Source of the DNA: Seonamhaeicola maritimus
GTDB lineage: Bacteria; Bacteroidota; Bacteroidia; Flavobacteriales; Flavobacteriaceae
Length of the DNA: 64,000 nt
Assembly: GCF_008056315.1 (NCBI RefSeq)
Contig: NZ_VRKQ01000008.1
Coordinates: 576,957-640,956 of the forward strand
Reading direction: 5' to 3'
This document shows positions 61,866 through 64,000 of this stretch, piece after piece (position 1 is the stretch's first letter; every line of letters begins with the position of its first letter). The notes beneath the pieces were generated by a model. That model worked only from the letters and a program-made list of their open reading frames with translations. It was not told the DNA's origin and searched no databases. The translations under genes and the position numbers were made by a program.

Positions 61866-63560
61866 TTAAAAATTGGTAGTTAAGCTTAAATGTATTTTGG
61901 AGTCTGAAAATTTGAATTTTTGACCTTCATTTTTGCCATTGGCGTAATTGAATTTGAAAAGGCCGGCCTTTGTAAACAGTCCAAAGCCAAAGCCATACCC
62001 AAATAATTTTTGATTTATTTTAGCTATATCATTTTCAAAATAAGCTAAGTCAATTATAGAGTGAATGTAAATGGAATTATTAAGTTGATACCTATACTCT
62101 GTGTTAAGAAGTCCGTACATGGTTGCAAATAAGCTGTTTTCCTCAAATCCTCTTATTGAATTAATACCACCAAAACGTAGCAGTTCATTTTCAAAATAGG
62201 TGTCGGAATTAATGGTTGCAGCATTTGCTCTTATAAATAAACTATTCTTTCTGTTTAAATTGAAAATCTTAAATGTATTAACATTTAGGAATGACTGCCT
62301 TTCTTTTTGGTTAGATTCTTTTCTGTTGCCAAAATTGGTTTCTAAATATAAATAGGTGTTGGTAGGAAAAAGAAAGTTGTTAGTTTGTGGTTTTTGAAAT
62401 TCATAAGCTAGAGACAAAAAGTTCTTTTTGTAGTCAAAAATTTGGGTTACAGAATTTTCGTTTAGAAGGTTGTTAGATTCTTCATATAAAACTCCCGCAT
62501 AAATTTTATGACGTGAATTTATTTGATAATGAATTTTGGCTGATTGGTTAACTGTTGTAAAAGATGAATCTTTTTTAAAAATGTTAAGAGATAAATCAAC
62601 TCCAATTGGAGATTTGAACAAATAGGGTAGGCTTAAGTTTGTTGTGAAAGTCTTTTGATCGTTTTCATCACTTTTATATAGTAGTCTGAAAGATTCTCCG
62701 AAGTTTAAATTGTTTGTTAGGTTTAGATTCAAATAACCATCAAATTCAATTTTATTTGTTTCTTCATTAGTGCCAAAACCAAGAAAGCCGTCAAACGAAT
62801 TACTTTGAGTTTTTTTTAAGTATAAATATAAGGTGGTAGAATCTTTCGAAAATAACACTTCAGGAGATTTTAACTCGCTAGCAAATCTTAGATTGTTAAG
62901 TTGTTCCGTTTTGACTTTAATTTCATCTATATCGAAAACCTGCTTTGGTTTAATTTTTAAATAATGCATTAGGTATGATTTTGGGAAATTTTCGTACCCC
63001 TTAATAATTATGTTGTTAATGATTCTTTTTTCTTCCGTTGCATCAATTGATAATTGTGCTAATAAATTAGTATTATCTATAATTCTAATATTTGATAGTT
63101 TCAATTTTGAAAAAGGTAATCCTTCTTCAGAAATTTTCGAGTTAATAGTTTTTAATGCATTTTCAACTTCGGTGAATTTAAGTTCGAAATAATCATCAAA
63201 TACATGACTAGTTACTAGGTTTAAAATTGAATTTGTGACTAAAGATTTGTCATAGTATATATATATGGTTTTAAATTTCCTTTTTAAAGAGAAATTGGCA
63301 TTGAATAATGAGTCTTTAACTTTCTTTATTCCTAGTAGTTTGTTTTCAATAAATCCTTTTCTAAAAAGCCGTTGTTGAATAGAATTAGCCTCATTTTTAA
63401 CAGAAGCATAATTATTATGATTTTTCAAATAATTCAGTGAATCAATTACTTGAGTTTCTAAAGGTGTATTGCCCGTAATTTTTAGTTTCAAATTTTGACA
63501 AAAAATTTCCGAAGAAAAAAGAGTGTATATAATAAGGAGTAAGAGAAAGCTTTTCTTCAC
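61866..63560 (-). CDS. Omp85/BamA-TamA-like outer membrane protein
   Basis: A 564-residue protein with signal peptide (MKKSFLLLLIIYTLFSSEIFCQ). Residues about 25-255 hold POTRA-like segments (IINNIIIKGYENFPKSYLMHYLKIKPKQVFDIDEIK). Residues about 260-564 form a 16-strand-type barrel with the Omp85 loop motif in GGINSIRGFEEN (about 468-479) and a terminal aromatic, HLSLTTNF. It is shorter than BamA, so closer to a TamA- or two-partner-secretion-like member; the client is unknown. Confidence 0.82.
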   Translation of the reverse strand: MKKSFLLLLIIYTLFSSEIFCQNLKLKITGNTPLETQVIDSLNYLKNHNNYASVKNEANSIQQRLFRKGFIENKLLGIKKVKDSLFNANFSLKRKFKTIYIYYDKSLVTNSILNLVTSHVFDDYFELKFTEVENALKTINSKISEEGLPFSKLKLSNIRIIDNTNLLAQLSIDATEEKRIINNIIIKGYENFPKSYLMHYLKIKPKQVFDIDEIKVKTEQLNNLRFASELKSPEVLFSKDSTTLYLYLKKTQSNSFDGFLGFGTNEETNKIEFDGYLNLNLTNNLNFGESFRLLYKSDENDQKTFTTNLSLPYLFKSPIGVDLSLNIFKKDSSFTTVNQSAKIHYQINSRHKIYAGVLYEESNNLLNENSVTQIFDYKKNFLSLAYEFQKPQTNNFLFPTNTYLYLETNFGNRKESNQKERQSFLNVNTFKIFNLNRKNSLFIRANAATINSDTYFENELLRFGGINSIRGFEENSLFATMYGLLNTEYRYQLNNSIYIHSIIDLAYFENDIAKINQKLFGYGFGFGLFTKAGLFKFNYANGKNEGQKFKFSDSKIHLSLTTNF

Positions 63561-63665
63561 GCTAAAATTTGACTGAATTTCTATGTAAATCTAACGGAAA
63601 TACTAGAGATATAATATGGCTTTCTAGGTTAAATTTAAATTCCCTTGAAAATTAATGAATTAGGG

Positions 63666-63696
63666 TTTGAATTATAAATTTTAATTTCTACCTTTG
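63666..63696 (+). promoter_or_regulatory. Promoter of rpsL
   Basis: TTTG at 63666-63669, a 19-base spacer and TACCTTTG at 63689-63696: an ideal Bacteroidota promoter. It is followed by the small hairpin CCTCT-AATA-AGAGG at about 63700-63714 at the start of the mRNA leader. Confidence 0.8.
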
Positions 63697-63741
63697 CAGC
63701 CCTCTAATAAGAGGATTTTAAATTTTATATAATAATTATAT

Positions 63742-64000
63742 ATGCCAACAATTTCACAATTAGTAAGAACAGGAAGAGCCAAAATAACCAAGAAGAGTAA
63801 ATCGGCTGCTTTAGATTCTTGTCCGCAAAGACGTGGTGTATGTACTCGTGTTTATACAACAACACCTAAAAAACCTAACTCAGCAATGAGAAAGGTAGCA
63901 AGGGTTCGTTTAACAAACGGTAACGAGGTTAATGCATACATTGGTGGAGAAGGACATAATCTACAAGAGCACTCGATAGTATTGGTTAGAGGTGGAAGGG
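63742..64000 (+). CDS. rpsL: 30S ribosomal protein S12, cut by window edge
   Basis: First 86 codons are present. Begins [11 protein letters not shown], with the S12 core [34 protein letters not shown]. The lysine equivalent to E. coli K43 (TPKKPNS) is unchanged, so this part carries no streptomycin-resistance change; the K88 region lies beyond the window. It probably opens the str operon (rpsG, fusA) outside the window. Confidence 0.98.
   Translation, partial: MPTISQLVRTGRAKITKKSKSAALDSCPQRRGVCTRVYTTTPKKPNSAMRKVARVRLTNGNEVNAYIGGEGHNLQEHSIVLVRGGR

Noticed and set aside
1-64000. CRISPR arrays, prophage, insertion sequences, tRNA or rRNA genes
   Set aside because: No regularly spaced direct repeats, transposase or integrase frames, or tRNA-like folds other than tmRNA were found by reading.

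Overview
The window comes from a low-GC member of the Bacteroidota, most likely a marine or marine-type Flavobacteriaceae. The evidence is tandem SusC/SusD pairs, a subtilase with a type IX secretion sorting domain, Bacteroidota-type promoters (TTTG, about 19 nt, then TAnnTTTG), a tmRNA whose tag ends GENNYALAA, a solo SSS-type sugar symporter next to Leloir genes, and many SPI or lipobox signals. There is no sign of prophage, insertion sequence, CRISPR array or tRNA.

Layout. 1-3.1 kb (minus): kynurenine pathway (kmo cut by the window edge, a small PH-like gene, kynU). 3.2-3.6 kb: a mono-cluster ferredoxin/CDGSH fusion. 4-9.9 kb: a galactose locus, with a sodium/sugar symporter divergent from gntR-galM-galK-galT. 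10-11.4 kb: hsp20, tmRNA (ssrA) and a repeat-rich gap. 11.4-16.4 kb (minus): an eight-gene run of small membrane proteins with a winged-helix regulator and two matching palindromic operators. 16.6-22.4 kb: SPFH protein, DUF1801, kdsA, typA, a small membrane protein and an O-antigen-type flippase. 22.4-28.9 kb (minus): a 2187-residue alpha-2-macroglobulin carrying a SusC-type regulatory domain, TonB-box-like segment and plug domain at the place where the bait region normally lies. 29-33.6 kb: TPR protein, mpl, Tim44-like and dienelactone hydrolase genes. 33.8-40 kb: a MarR-controlled RND efflux operon (marR, HlyD-type adaptor, RND pump, TolC-type channel) whose start carries a perfect 42-bp palindrome. 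40-46 kb: DUF1569, radC, polysaccharide-deacetylase-like, HAD phosphatase and three secreted proteins. 46-49 kb: rarA, rhomboid protease, rlmB. 49.3-61.7 kb (minus): two SusC/SusD transporter pairs, the second followed by a T9SS subtilase and a lipoprotein, which suggests a peptide or protein utilisation locus. 61.9-64 kb: an Omp85-type outer membrane protein and the start of rpsL.

The most striking items are the macroglobulin/SusC-plug chimera; a family of three structured intergenic repeats (11129-11231, 18635-18720, 47555-47675) whose hairpins are conserved in shape but not in sequence; the 42-bp palindrome at the efflux operon; the TACTTTG-N5-CAAAGTA operator pair in the membrane-protein operon; and a 39-nt hairpin between susD and the subtilase gene.
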